From Buchananella felis (lineage in GTDB: Bacteria; Actinomycetota; Actinomycetes; Actinomycetales; Actinomycetaceae): DNA of 64,000 nucleotides. Made by a program: the position numbers and the translations under genes. The notes under the pieces were generated by a model, which worked only from the letters and a program-made list of their open reading frames with translations, had not been told where the DNA came from and ran no database searches. Positions 34,909 to 43,675 of the stretch are shown here, piece by piece. The stretch is from NCBI RefSeq assembly GCF_041380015.1, contig NZ_CP159978.1. One strand, written 5' to 3'. Each line of letters begins with the position of its first letter. The stretch's first letter is position 1.

Positions 34909-35256
34909 ATGACTACTTCCGGCGCCCCCGCGCACGACGTGACGCTCACCCCCGTGGCCACCGAGAAGGTGCGTTCCCTGCTGGAGCAGGAGGGCCGCGA
35001 CGACCTGCGTCTGCGCGTGGCAGTTCAGCCGGGCGGCTGCTCTGGCCTGATCTACCAGCTCTACTTCGACGAGCGCGTCCAGGATGGCGACGCGATCGTG
35101 GACTTCGACGGCGTCGAGGTGGTTGTTGACCGGATGAGCGTGCCCTACCTGGCGGGCGCCACGATCGACTTCGCTGACACGATCGAGAAGCAGGGCTTCA
35201 CTATCGACAACCCCAACGCCAAGGGTTCTTGCGCCTGCGGCGACTCCTTCAACTGA
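34909..35256 (+). CDS. erpA: A-type iron-sulfur carrier
   Basis: 115 residues. The three Fe-S ligand cysteines are in PGGCSGLIY and the C-terminal GSCACGDSF. ATG 34909 follows CAGGAGAAA. Proteins of the ErpA/IscA/HesB group pass [4Fe-4S] or [2Fe-2S] clusters to apo-enzymes. No other assembly genes are nearby. Confidence 0.92.
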   Translation: MTTSGAPAHDVTLTPVATEKVRSLLEQEGRDDLRLRVAVQPGGCSGLIYQLYFDERVQDGDAIVDFDGVEVVVDRMSVPYLAGATIDFADTIEKQGFTIDNPNAKGSCACGDSFN

Positions 35257-35321
35257 TTCCGGCTCCCTCAGGCCATTACTCCCAGCCGCGCAACGTAGCG
35301 CATTCCTGAACGGAGAAGAAC

Positions 35322-36347
35322 GTGCGTTCTCGCATTTCCATCGTGATGGCGGCGGCCGCCGCCCTGGCCCTCGGGGCCTGTTCGGCAGAAAAGCCTGCCG
35401 AGACCCCCGCTGCGGAGGCTTCCGCGCTGCCTGACACCGTCCTGTGCTCGACCTCCGAGGAGGTCCTTGACCTGAAGACGTGGCAGAAGGCCGAGCCGAC
35501 CGTCGCCGACGCCCCGGTGGCCGGTGGCGCCGCCACCGTCTCTGGTGGCTCGGGCCAGTGCCCGATCATCAAGTACAACCAGGAGCAGGCCCCGGCCGAG
35601 CTCGCGGTTGACGTGATCGCCAAGGGCGAGGGCCCCGAGGTGAAGGAAGGCGACTGGGTCACCGCCGACTACTACGGCCAGGTGTGGAACGGTGACGTGT
35701 TCGACACCTCCTTCGACCGCTCCGGCCCCTCCCGCTTCGAGCTGGTCAGCGGCGCCGGCCGTGGCGTTATCCAGGGCTGGGTGACCGGCCTGGCAGGCAC
35801 CCACGTGGGTGACCGCGTGGTCGTGTCCATCCCGGCCGAGCTGGGCTACGGCGAGAGCTCCCCGAGCGAGAAGATCCCGCCGAACTCCACCCTGGTCTTC
35901 GTGGTGGACATCGTGCAGTCCCAGAACCCGGACGAGCTGCTGTCCGCCTCCAAGGGGGCCACCGAGTCCGGTAACACCGACGACCTGCCGGTGCACGTGG
36001 ACGGCGAGCTGGGTGGCGAGCCTGCCCTGCGCTTCGACGAGGGCGCGCAGGCCCCGGCCGAGCCGCTGCTGCGCGTGCTGGCCGACGGTACTGGCGCCGA
36101 GGTGGGCGAGGCCGACACTGCGGTCCTGTCCATCGTGCAGGCCTCCTACGACGGCACCGAGCTGCACAACTCCTGGAAGCTGCGCGACCTGAGCGCCACC
36201 GTCCCGCTGGCGCAGAACCACCTGCTCAAGGACCTGGTGGGCAAGAAGGTGGGCACCCGCTTCCTGCTGCTGCAGCCCGACGACGGCGTGAACGGCCCGT
36301 CCGCTGCGGTGGCGGAGATCGCCGCGATCGTCACCACCAGCCGCTGA
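35322..36347 (+). CDS. FKBP-type peptidyl-prolyl isomerase lipoprotein, two FKBP-like units
   Basis: 341 residues from GTG 35322. Signal peptide with lipobox LGAC (Cys20). A canonical FKBP domain spans about 100-205 (VFDTSFDRSGP, GVIQGWVTGLAG, IPAELGYGE, NSTLVFVVDI). A second, degenerate FKBP-like unit follows (about 215-340). It would fold secreted proteins at the outer face of the membrane. The gene has a strong terminator behind it. Confidence 0.9.
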   Translation: MRSRISIVMAAAAALALGACSAEKPAETPAAEASALPDTVLCSTSEEVLDLKTWQKAEPTVADAPVAGGAATVSGGSGQCPIIKYNQEQAPAELAVDVIAKGEGPEVKEGDWVTADYYGQVWNGDVFDTSFDRSGPSRFELVSGAGRGVIQGWVTGLAGTHVGDRVVVSIPAELGYGESSPSEKIPPNSTLVFVVDIVQSQNPDELLSASKGATESGNTDDLPVHVDGELGGEPALRFDEGAQAPAEPLLRVLADGTGAEVGEADTAVLSIVQASYDGTELHNSWKLRDLSATVPLAQNHLLKDLVGKKVGTRFLLLQPDDGVNGPSAAVAEIAAIVTTSR

Positions 36348-36404
36348 GCTGAGCTGACCGCAGTCCCCACGCCCGGCTAGGGGGTGGGCGGCTCGAAAGA
36401 CCAG

Positions 36405-36443
36405 ACGGGTGGCTCCCGGTTCTTTGAACCGGGAGCCACCCGT
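36405..36443 (+). terminator. 18-bp hairpin after the FKBP gene
   Basis: ACGGGTGGCTCCCGGTTC and its complement form a perfect 18-bp stem with a 3-nt loop, followed by TCGCTTT. Confidence 0.85.
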
Positions 36444-36492
36444 TCGCTTTCCCGGCGCGCACGACGCCGGCCCTCCACGGATGAGGTGCTTG

Positions 36493-36538
36493 GACTGGAA
36501 GCGGGGGCGGGCCCACCGGCCCGCCCCCGCTTCCAGTC
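36493..36538 (-). terminator. 21-bp hairpin after sodA
   Basis: A perfect 21-bp stem (36493-36513 with 36518-36538) and 4-nt loop, 8 bp beyond the sodA stop. No U-tract. With the preceding hairpin it separates two convergent genes. Confidence 0.8.
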
Positions 36539-36545
36539 GCCTAAT

Positions 36546-37163
36546 TCAGGCCACCACGAGGCGGGCCTCACGGGCGCGCTCGAAGCGGGCGGCAACGTCG
36601 TCCCAGTTGACGATGTTCCAGAAGGCGGCCACGTAGTCGGCCTTCACGTTGCGGTAGTCCAGGTAGAAGGCGTGCTCCCACATGTCCAGCATCAGCAGCG
36701 GCTGGGTGGCCACCGGAACGTTGCCCTGCTGGTCGGTCAGCTGGAACACCACCAGCTTGCCGGAGATCGCGTCCAGGGCCAGCACGCCCCAGCCCGAACC
36801 CTGCAGGCCCAGCGCGGCGGCCGCGAAGTGCTTCTTGAACGCCTCGAAGGAGCCGAAGTCGGCCACGATCTGGTCGGCCAGCGCACCGGCCGGGGCGCCG
36901 GAGGACTCCGGGGTCAGGTTCTGCCAGAAGATGGAGTGGTTGGTGTGACCACCCAGGTGGAAGGCCAGGTTCTTGGAGTGCAGGTTCACGGCCGCGAAGT
37001 CGCCGGCGGCGCGCGCCTCCTCCAGCTTGGCCAGGGCCGCGTTCGCGCCATCCACGTAGGCCTGGTGGTGCTTGGTGTGGTGCAGCTCCATGATGGTGGC
37101 GGAGATGTGGGGCTCCAGCGCCGAGTAGTCGTAGGGCAGCGCGGGCAGGGTGTAGACAGACAT
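36546..37163 (-). CDS. sodA: superoxide dismutase (Mn/Fe)
   Basis: 205 residues from ATG 37163 behind AAGGA; the frame runs open to 37211 without a ribosome site. Metal ligands are in the N-terminal HHTKHHQAYVDG region, in the FHLGGHTNHS segment, and in DMWEHAFYLDY. Length and spacing are normal for Mn/Fe dimeric or tetrameric SOD. Gly-Leu-Gln-Gly around GLQGSGWGVL fits the second-sphere residues. It removes superoxide in the cytoplasm. Confidence 0.95.
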   Translation of the reverse strand: MSVYTLPALPYDYSALEPHISATIMELHHTKHHQAYVDGANAALAKLEEARAAGDFAAVNLHSKNLAFHLGGHTNHSIFWQNLTPESSGAPAGALADQIVADFGSFEAFKKHFAAAALGLQGSGWGVLALDAISGKLVVFQLTDQQGNVPVATQPLLMLDMWEHAFYLDYRNVKADYVAAFWNIVNWDDVAARFERAREARLVVA

Positions 37164-37369
37164 GGCAATCCTTGTCACTAGTGAGGCGGACGAACGTCCT
37201 ATGCCTGCCAACCTAGCAAGCCGCCAGTAGGCGCGCCGAGTTCAGCACGGCGTTTCGCTGTGGGAGAGGGCGGCCAAACCTGCCCGCCCCGGGCGGCGCG
37301 CGCAATCGCGTGGAGGGCCATTTAGGATAGGGCCGGTATGCCGCAACGGCGCTCGACGGAAGGACCACC

Positions 37370-37774
37370 ATGACCACGCAGCCCGAGTCCGTGAACCTGC
37401 TGATCTTTAGCGACGACGTCACGGTGCGCGAAGCGATCATCACCGCTGTTGGTCGCCGCGCCGGCAAGGGCCTGCCCACGGTGGAGTGGACCCAGTGCGC
37501 CACCGCAGACGGCGTGCGCCTGGCGCTGGCGGAGAAGGAATTCGCCGTCCTGGTGCTGGACGCGGAGTCCCCGAAGCTGGGCGGCATGGGCCTGGCCAAG
37601 GAGCTGAACCAGGAGCTGGACGACTGCCCGCCGGTGCTGCTGCTGGTGGCGCGTCAGCAGGACGAGTGGCTGGGCCAGTGGTCCGGCGCGGCCGCAATCG
37701 TCTCTGAGCCTTTCGACTCCATCGAGATGCAGGAGACCATCGCCGCGTTGCTGCGCCAGCGCCTGGGCCTGTAA
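37370..37774 (+). CDS. degenerate receiver-like protein, coupled to trpD
   Basis: 134 residues with a receiver-like fold: an acidic pair in FSDDVTV, a possible phospho-Asp in VLVLDAESPKLGG and a C-terminal VSEPFD where canonical receivers have Lys-Pro (KPF). The missing Lys suggests it does not work as a normal phosphorylated switch. No output domain. ATG 37370 follows GGAAGGACC. The stop overlaps the trpD start (TAATG), so the two are translated together. Confidence 0.75.
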   Translation: MTTQPESVNLLIFSDDVTVREAIITAVGRRAGKGLPTVEWTQCATADGVRLALAEKEFAVLVLDAESPKLGGMGLAKELNQELDDCPPVLLLVARQQDEWLGQWSGAAAIVSEPFDSIEMQETIAALLRQRLGL

Positions 37775-38853
37775 TGGGGGCGGCCCCGGAGCCCACCACG
37801 TGGCCCCAGGTCCTCTCCACGCTCACCGGCGGTGGGGACCTACCGGCCGGCCACGCCGCCTGGGCGATGGACCAGGTGATGAGCGGCTCCGCCTCCCCGG
37901 TGCAGCTGACGGCCTTCCTGATCTCCCACTTCGCCAAGGGCCCCACCTCCGCCGAGGTGCGGGAGATGGCCGACGTCATGCTGGATCACGCCATGACCCT
38001 GGACGTGGGCACCACCGAGGTCGTTGACCTGGTGGGCACCGGCGGTGACGGCGCCCTGTCGGTCAACATCTCCACCATGGCGGCCCTGGTGGTGGCCGGC
38101 CTGGGCATCCCGGTGATCAAGCACGGCAACCGGGCCTCCACCTCCGCCTGCGGCAGCGCCGACGTGCTGGCCCACCTGGGCGTGGACCTGGCCGATTCGC
38201 CGCGCGAGGTGGCCAAGATATTTGCCTCCACCGGCATGGGTTTCTGCTTCGCCAACGTCTTCCACCCGGCGATGCGCCACGTGGCGCCCGTGCGCCGTGA
38301 GCTGGGCGTGCCCACCGTTTTCAACGTGCTGGGGCCGCTGACCAATCCGGCCCGGCCGCGCGCCGGCGCCGTGGGCTGCGCGCGCGAGTACTTCGCGCCG
38401 ATCATGGCGGGCGTGTACGCCTCGCGCGGCCAGGACGTGATGGTCTTTAGGGCCCGCAACGGGCTGGACGAGCTCACCACCGCCGCTGTGAACGACATCT
38501 GGTTCGCTACCGGTGGCCGCGTGGAGCGCTACGAGCTGGACGCCGTGGCCGACCTCGGCCTGCGCCCCTGGACCGTGGCCGACCTGCGTGGCGGCGACCC
38601 CTCGGTGAACGCCGGCGTGATGCGCGCCCTGCTGGAGAACGCCGACGACGCCTCGCCGGCCGTCCGCGAAACGGTACTGCTCAATGCTGCGGCCGCTGTG
38701 GTTGCCTTCGGCACCCTGCCCGGGACGCGTGCGCAGGACGGTGACCTGGTGGAGCGGATGCGCGCCGCCTACGCCCTGGCGCAGGAAGCCCTCAGCGCAG
38801 GCAAGGCCCTGGCGGTGCTGGAGAACTGGGTGCGCCTGAGCCAGGAGAGCTGA
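37774..38853 (+). CDS. trpD: anthranilate phosphoribosyltransferase
   Basis: 359 residues. GTGGDGALSVNIST and KHGNRASTSACGSADVL bind PRPP and Mg2+, and HPAMRHVAPVRRELG is diagnostic. The enzyme makes phosphoribosyl-anthranilate in tryptophan synthesis. It stands alone without other trp genes, as is common in actinobacteria such as Mycobacterium. Confidence 0.93.
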   Translation: MGAAPEPTTWPQVLSTLTGGGDLPAGHAAWAMDQVMSGSASPVQLTAFLISHFAKGPTSAEVREMADVMLDHAMTLDVGTTEVVDLVGTGGDGALSVNISTMAALVVAGLGIPVIKHGNRASTSACGSADVLAHLGVDLADSPREVAKIFASTGMGFCFANVFHPAMRHVAPVRRELGVPTVFNVLGPLTNPARPRAGAVGCAREYFAPIMAGVYASRGQDVMVFRARNGLDELTTAAVNDIWFATGGRVERYELDAVADLGLRPWTVADLRGGDPSVNAGVMRALLENADDASPAVRETVLLNAAAAVVAFGTLPGTRAQDGDLVERMRAAYALAQEALSAGKALAVLENWVRLSQES

Positions 38854-38977
38854 GCCCGGCGAGGCGGGTTTGGGTGACGTAGGCCCGCCGCACGGGCATG
38901 GCCGGCACGGGCCTGGGCGGAGTGGTTCCGGTGCAGTGGGGCCGGGCGGCGTGGGCGCGGCGCGCGCGGCTGCCCCG

Positions 38978-40753
38978 CTACTCGAGGTGCTCGGGGCGGT
39001 AGCTGACCAGCTCCGGGTAGCGCGTGGCCGCCTGCAGCGGCCACGCGAGGGGCACCTGCGCGTCGACCTCGAACAAACGGGTGCCGGGGGAGTGGAGCCA
39101 GTTGCTGATCAGCGTGGACTCCTCATCCGTTGCCGCCCCACCCAGCTTCGTGGGCGCCGGCACGTACTCCGCGCGGGCCAGCAGGTCCGCCACCGTCGGG
39201 CGCGGGTCCGCCCCCGGCTCGCTCACGGCCACCCCGGCCAGCCTGCCGTAGCGGATCACCGCGAGCTCCCAGCCCCCTGCCTGCCGTCTGGCCCCCGCCA
39301 CGATCTGCGCGCTGGCCAGCAGCGGGCGCAGCCGCTGGGAGCGCTCGGTCCCGCGCACGAACGCCCCCAGGCGGCGCGCCACCAGTCCGGCCTCCTCGAA
39401 GCGCAGCTGCTCACTCAGCGCGCCGATCCTTTCCTGCAGCGGCGCCACGATCACGTCCATCTGGTCCGCGAGGGCCGCCGCGACCTGCGCCTCCACGCGC
39501 GCGGTCTCGCCCGCCGGGCCACCGGGCGGGCTCTGGCTCGGGGCGGGCGCGCACGGCGCCGTGCAGCGCCCCAGCTCGAACAGGGGGCACGGGCGCCGCT
39601 CCGGGGCGGCGGCCAGGGGCAGGCGCTCTGTGCAGCGGCGCAGGGGCAGAACGTCGTGCACTGCCTCCTGGGCGCGCGTCGCGGCGGCGCGGGAGGAGAA
39701 CGGGCCGATGCAAAGGCCGGCGCGCTCCGGTGGGACGGTGGTGGTCACCTTCAGGCGCGGGTGGGGCTCGTCGGTGAGGGCAAGCCAGGGGCGGGCGGCC
39801 GGCTGGCGCGAGCGCCTGTTGTAGGGCGGGTCCAGTTCCTTAATCAGGCGCAGCTCGCGCACCTGCGCCTCCAGCACCGTGGCGCACTCGATCGCCTCCA
39901 CCCGCGCCGCGAGCTCCAGCATCTCTCCCATCCGGGAGCGGCCCTCCGCAGCCGTGAAGTAAGAGCGCACCCGCCTGGCCAGGTCCGTCGCCACCCCCAC
40001 GTAGAGCGGGGCGTCCCGCTTGTCCCGAAAGACGTACACCCCGCTGGCGTGCGGCAGGCCGGCGGCCAGGCCGGCCTTGCGGCGCCGGCGCGGCTCCACC
40101 CGCTGGGCGGCGGTGGGCAGGTCGCACAGGTGGCTCACGCCCAGCGGGGCCAGGCGCTCCAGCAGGCCGTGCAGCACGTCCACGGTCGCGCGGGCGTCGT
40201 CCAATGCGCGGTGGGTGGGCTCCACCTGGGTGGAGAAGAACCGCGCCAGGGAGGCCAGGCGGTGGTTGGGCACCTCGCCAGGGGTGAAGGCACGCCGGGA
40301 GAGCGCCAGGGTGTCCACGATCAGCGGTGCGGGCCACTCGTAGCCGAACTCCAGCGCGGCCGCCTTCAAAAAGCCGGCATCGAAGCTCGCGTTGTGCGCC
40401 ACGAACACCGTCTCCCGCGCCCCGAAACCGGCGAACTCGAAGAAGGCCGGCAGCACCGACTCGATCCGGGGCGCGCCCACCACCATCGCGGTGGTGATGC
40501 CGGTGAGCACCGTGATCTGGGGCGGCACCGGCACCCCCGGGTTCACCAGCGTGCCGAACTCCCCGATTACCTGCCCGCCGCGCACCTTGACCGCGCCGAT
40601 CTCCGTGATGCCCGCGCGCGCCGGCGAGGTGCCGGTGGTCTCCAGGTCCACCACCACGAAAGTGACCTCGCTCAACGGCACGTCCAGGTCAGTCAGCGCC
40701 AGCTGCTGCTCGCTGGCGCCGGGTGAGAAGCTCAGCTCGAAGGGGTCGCGCAC
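38978..40753 (-). CDS. DEDDh exonuclease fused to GIY-YIG (UvrC/Cho-like) nuclease
   Basis: 591 residues. The N-terminal DnaQ-like exonuclease has VDLETTG, HNASFDAGFL and HRALDDARATVDVL, giving all DEDDh residues. From about 235 a GIY-YIG domain follows (SGVYVFRDKRDAPLYVGVATDLARRV), with a UvrC-type Cys-rich stretch and C-terminal helix-rich region. This fusion resembles M. tuberculosis Rv2191, a probable repair nuclease. The GTG start directly follows the upstream stop. Confidence 0.88.
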   Translation of the reverse strand: MRDPFELSFSPGASEQQLALTDLDVPLSEVTFVVVDLETTGTSPARAGITEIGAVKVRGGQVIGEFGTLVNPGVPVPPQITVLTGITTAMVVGAPRIESVLPAFFEFAGFGARETVFVAHNASFDAGFLKAAALEFGYEWPAPLIVDTLALSRRAFTPGEVPNHRLASLARFFSTQVEPTHRALDDARATVDVLHGLLERLAPLGVSHLCDLPTAAQRVEPRRRRKAGLAAGLPHASGVYVFRDKRDAPLYVGVATDLARRVRSYFTAAEGRSRMGEMLELAARVEAIECATVLEAQVRELRLIKELDPPYNRRSRQPAARPWLALTDEPHPRLKVTTTVPPERAGLCIGPFSSRAAATRAQEAVHDVLPLRRCTERLPLAAAPERRPCPLFELGRCTAPCAPAPSQSPPGGPAGETARVEAQVAAALADQMDVIVAPLQERIGALSEQLRFEEAGLVARRLGAFVRGTERSQRLRPLLASAQIVAGARRQAGGWELAVIRYGRLAGVAVSEPGADPRPTVADLLARAEYVPAPTKLGGAATDEESTLISNWLHSPGTRLFEVDAQVPLAWPLQAATRYPELVSYRPEHLE

Positions 40754-41167
40754 CTAGACCACGGCGCCGTCGTTGTCAGGATCGTTGAGCCCGCGTGGGC
40801 GCCCGTCCGGCCCGAACGGGTCACGATCCCCGCCCCCGAAGTCGCCCGCGTCGCTGCCGCCCCCGCGCCGCCCGCCGCCAAAGAGGCGCCTCAACCAGCC
40901 GGCCCCCTTGCTGCCGGCGCGGCGGCCATGCCCGGCAGCGAGCTCGTCGTTGAACGCGTCGGTGAGCGAACCGGTGCGCGGATCGTAGCTGGAGGCGTCG
41001 AAATCGGGCTCCAGCGGCTCGGCCAGCGCGTAGTCGCGCGGACCGGCCACGGGCCGCCCGGCGGAACCAACCGCCCCCGCGCGGCCCGCCCCCACCCGGA
41101 AGTCGGGGTCGTCTCGCAACTGAGAGACGATGTCCTCAAACTCGCTATTACGTCCCTTGCTTCCCAT
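40754..41167 (-). CDS. hypothetical protein, Gly/Arg/Asp-rich
   Basis: 137 residues from ATG 41167. An N-terminal FEDIVSQLRDDPDF segment, a middle segment and a Gly/Arg-rich tail. No membrane segment. It is directly joined to the exonuclease gene (stop TAG followed at once by its GTG), so the two share an operon. Family not recognised. Confidence 0.65.
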   Translation of the reverse strand: MGSKGRNSEFEDIVSQLRDDPDFRVGAGRAGAVGSAGRPVAGPRDYALAEPLEPDFDASSYDPRTGSLTDAFNDELAAGHGRRAGSKGAGWLRRLFGGGRRGGGSDAGDFGGGDRDPFGPDGRPRGLNDPDNDGAVV

Positions 41168-41173
41168 ACCTGC

Positions 41174-41179
41174 ACCTTA
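41174..41179 (-). promoter_or_regulatory. -10 box TAAGGT, leaderless-type
   Basis: TAAGGT on the minus strand, then 6 nt (GCAGGT), then ATG 41167. The intervening bases could also pass for a weak ribosome site. Confidence 0.45.
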
Positions 41180-41222
41180 GACTTGGGCACGTTCATTTGG
41201 AAAAGCTGGAAGGCCCGCGCCC

Positions 41223-41942
41223 GTGCTATACCGGATTTTGCGCTACACCCTTGGACCGATCCTGCGGCTGTGCTACCGCGTCGAGATCGAGGGGGCGAAC
41301 AACGTTCCCCGCGAGGGGGCAGTCATTCTGGCCTCCAACCACCTGGCCGTGGTGGACTCCTTCTTCACCCCGCTGGCGCTGCCCCGCAACGTCCACTTCC
41401 TGGGCAAGGCGGAGTACTTCACCGGCAAGGGAGCCAAGGGTGCCTTTGTGCGCTGGTTCATGAAGGGCGTGGGCACCATCCCCGTCAACCGCTCCGGTGG
41501 GCGGGCCGCAGAGGCCGCCCTGGAGGCCGGGCTGAAGACCCTGGACGAGGGCAAGATCTTCGGCATCTACCCCGAGGGCACGCGCAGCCCCGACGGCCGC
41601 CTCTACAAGGGCCGCACCGGCGCCGCCCGCCTCGCCATCATCTCGGGCGCCCCGCTGGTGCCGATGGCCGTGATCGACACCCACAAGGCCCAGCCCATGG
41701 GCAAGGTCATCCCCAAGCTCGGCGCCCGCATCGGGGTGAAGTTCGGTGAGCCGCTGGACTTCTCCCACCTGCGGGACAAGGCCAACGACCGCGACACGCT
41801 GCGCCAGGTCACCGACCAGATCATCACCGCCATCCAGGAACTCTCCGGCCAGGAGTACGTGGACGTCTACGCCTCCGTGGTCAAGGCCCAACTGGCCGCC
41901 GAACAGCGCCAGGCGCAGGAAGGCGAGCAGGCAGGCCAGTAA
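41223..41942 (+). CDS. plsC: 1-acyl-sn-glycerol-3-phosphate acyltransferase
   Basis: 239 residues from GTG 41223 behind GGAAGG. The catalytic SNHLAVVD (HX4D) and the substrate motif YPEGTRS are present, with PLVPMAV as block IV. It adds the second acyl chain of phosphatidic acid at the membrane. A glutamate/glutamine-rich tail is unremarkable. M. tuberculosis has a related gene (Rv2182c) in the same gene neighbourhood. Confidence 0.9.
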   Translation: MLYRILRYTLGPILRLCYRVEIEGANNVPREGAVILASNHLAVVDSFFTPLALPRNVHFLGKAEYFTGKGAKGAFVRWFMKGVGTIPVNRSGGRAAEAALEAGLKTLDEGKIFGIYPEGTRSPDGRLYKGRTGAARLAIISGAPLVPMAVIDTHKAQPMGKVIPKLGARIGVKFGEPLDFSHLRDKANDRDTLRQVTDQIITAIQELSGQEYVDVYASVVKAQLAAEQRQAQEGEQAGQ

Positions 41943-42155
41943 AGGGTCCGCCCATGCCCGTCCCGTCTAGCCCCCACAGTCCTCGCCGGGCCGCCGCCCG
42001 GTGCGCCTACCGCGCGGCCGGGCGGAACGTCGGCCCCGAAAAGGCCAAGCGTCCCAAACGTCCCTCCCGCAAAGACCTAAGCACCCACTAAACTTGTGCG
42101 AGTATGCGTGCCTTCTTCCCCGAAGGCCCTCACCCCAACCATCGGAAGGTTTCCC

Positions 42156-43385
42156 ATGACGGTTCGTCGTGTTGCCCTGCTGACCGCAGGCGGCTTTGCC
42201 CCGTGCCTGTCCTCCGCCGTCGGCTCGCTGATCGAGCGCTACAACGAGATCGCCCCCGAGGTGGAGATCATCGCCTACGAGTACGGCTACCACGGCCTGC
42301 TCACCGGCACCAAGATCGTCATCGACGAGGAAGGCCGCAAGAACGCCCGCGTGCTGCAGGAGTTCGGTGGCTCCCCGATCGGTAACTCCCGCGTCAAGCT
42401 CACCAACGCCAAGAACCTGGTTGAGCGTGGCCTGGTCAAGGAAGGCGAGAACCCGCTGGAGGTTGCCGCCGAGCAGCTGCGCCGCGACGGCGTGGACGTG
42501 CTCCACACCATCGGTGGCGACGACACCAACACCACCGCTGCGGACCTGGCCGCCTACCTGGCCGAGAACGACTACAAGCTCACCGTGGTCGGCCTGCCCA
42601 AGACCATCGACAACGACGTGGTGCCGATCCGCCAGTCCCTGGGCGCCTGGACCGCCGCCGAGGAGGCCGCGGACTACGCCAAGAACATCATCGGTGAGCA
42701 CCGCTCCAACCCGCGCATGCTGATCGTGCACGAGGTCATGGGTCGCAACTGCGGCTGGCTCACCGCCGCCGCCTCCGCCGAGTACCGCCGCTGGCTGGAC
42801 ACCGTGGAGTGGGCGCCGTCCCTGGGCCTGTCCCGCGAGCGCTGGGACATCGACGCCGTGTTCGTCCCCGAGATGAAGATCGACCTGGAGGAGGAGGCCG
42901 TTCGCCTCAAGGCCGCCATGGACGCCAAGGGCAACGTCAACATCTTCCTGTCCGAGGGCGCCGGCGTCCGCGAGATCATCGCGGAGATGGAGGCCGCTGG
43001 TGAGGAGGTGCAGCGCGACCCGTTCGGTCACGTCAAGCTGGACACCATCAACCCCGGCCAGTGGTTCGCCAAGCAGTTCGCCGCCCGCATCGGCGCGGAG
43101 AAGGTCATGGTGCAGAAGTCCGGCTACTTCTCCCGCTCCGCCGCCGCCAACGTGCGCGACCGCCTGCTGATCAAGTCCATGTGTGACCTGGCCGTGCAGT
43201 GCGCCTTCGAGGGCACCCCCGGCGTGATCGGCCACGACGAGGAGGACGGCGACCGCCTGAAGGCGATCCCGTTCCCGCGGATCGCCGGTGGCAAGCCCTT
43301 CGACATCGAGCAGGACTGGTTCAAGGCCATGATGGCTGAGATCGGTCAGCCGCTCGAGGCCGCCGACGAGCCCGCCGGTCACTGA
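42156..43385 (+). CDS. pfp: PPi-dependent 6-phosphofructokinase
   Basis: 409 residues from ATG 42156 behind GGAAGG. The GGDDTNTT loop has Asp where ATP enzymes have Gly, and PKTIDNDV has Lys where they have Gly; both mark use of pyrophosphate instead of ATP. The fold is the standard PFK family (TAGGFAPCLSSAV start). It catalyses the reversible glycolytic step, which Actinomyces and relatives run with PPi. Confidence 0.93.
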   Translation: MTVRRVALLTAGGFAPCLSSAVGSLIERYNEIAPEVEIIAYEYGYHGLLTGTKIVIDEEGRKNARVLQEFGGSPIGNSRVKLTNAKNLVERGLVKEGENPLEVAAEQLRRDGVDVLHTIGGDDTNTTAADLAAYLAENDYKLTVVGLPKTIDNDVVPIRQSLGAWTAAEEAADYAKNIIGEHRSNPRMLIVHEVMGRNCGWLTAAASAEYRRWLDTVEWAPSLGLSRERWDIDAVFVPEMKIDLEEEAVRLKAAMDAKGNVNIFLSEGAGVREIIAEMEAAGEEVQRDPFGHVKLDTINPGQWFAKQFAARIGAEKVMVQKSGYFSRSAAANVRDRLLIKSMCDLAVQCAFEGTPGVIGHDEEDGDRLKAIPFPRIAGGKPFDIEQDWFKAMMAEIGQPLEAADEPAGH

Positions 43386-43402
43386 GCCCGCTCCAAAAGG
43401 CT

Positions 43403-43439
43403 GGGAGGCCGCCCCCATTTCGTGTGGGGGCGGCCTCCC
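43403..43439 (+). terminator. 15-bp hairpin after pfp
   Basis: GGGAGGCCGCCCCCA and complement with a 7-nt loop; a weak TGTTT tail follows. Confidence 0.75.
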
Positions 43440-43465
43440 GCTCTGTTTGCGGCCGGGCAGAGGGC

Positions 43466-43517
43466 GGGGCCGCCTGGAGGGGAACGCGGGTGGGGCCGCC
43501 TGGAGCGGAAGGCGGGT
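43466..43517. repeat. two 26-bp tandem copies
   Basis: GGGGCCGCCTGGAG-type units at 43466 and 43492, differing at about 3 of 26 positions, in the gap after pfp. Confidence 0.6.
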
Positions 43518-43662
43518 GGGGCGTCGGCGGTGTTGGTCAAAAGGGGAGGCGTTAGCGCGGCAGGGCGGCGGGCGGGGCGTCGGCTCCCCAAACCGGTCGG
43601 GCGAAGAGCGGCGGCGACGTTCGCAACGTGGGCGCGCCGGTGCCACGACTTGCGGTCTTTAC

Positions 43663-43668
43663 TATGCT
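43663..43668 (+). promoter_or_regulatory. -10 box TATGCT, leaderless-type
   Basis: TATGCT, then 7 nt, then GTG 43676. This decides the start of the DAHP synthase gene over an ATG at 43664 inside the box. Confidence 0.5.
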
Positions 43669-43675
43669 TGAAAAG

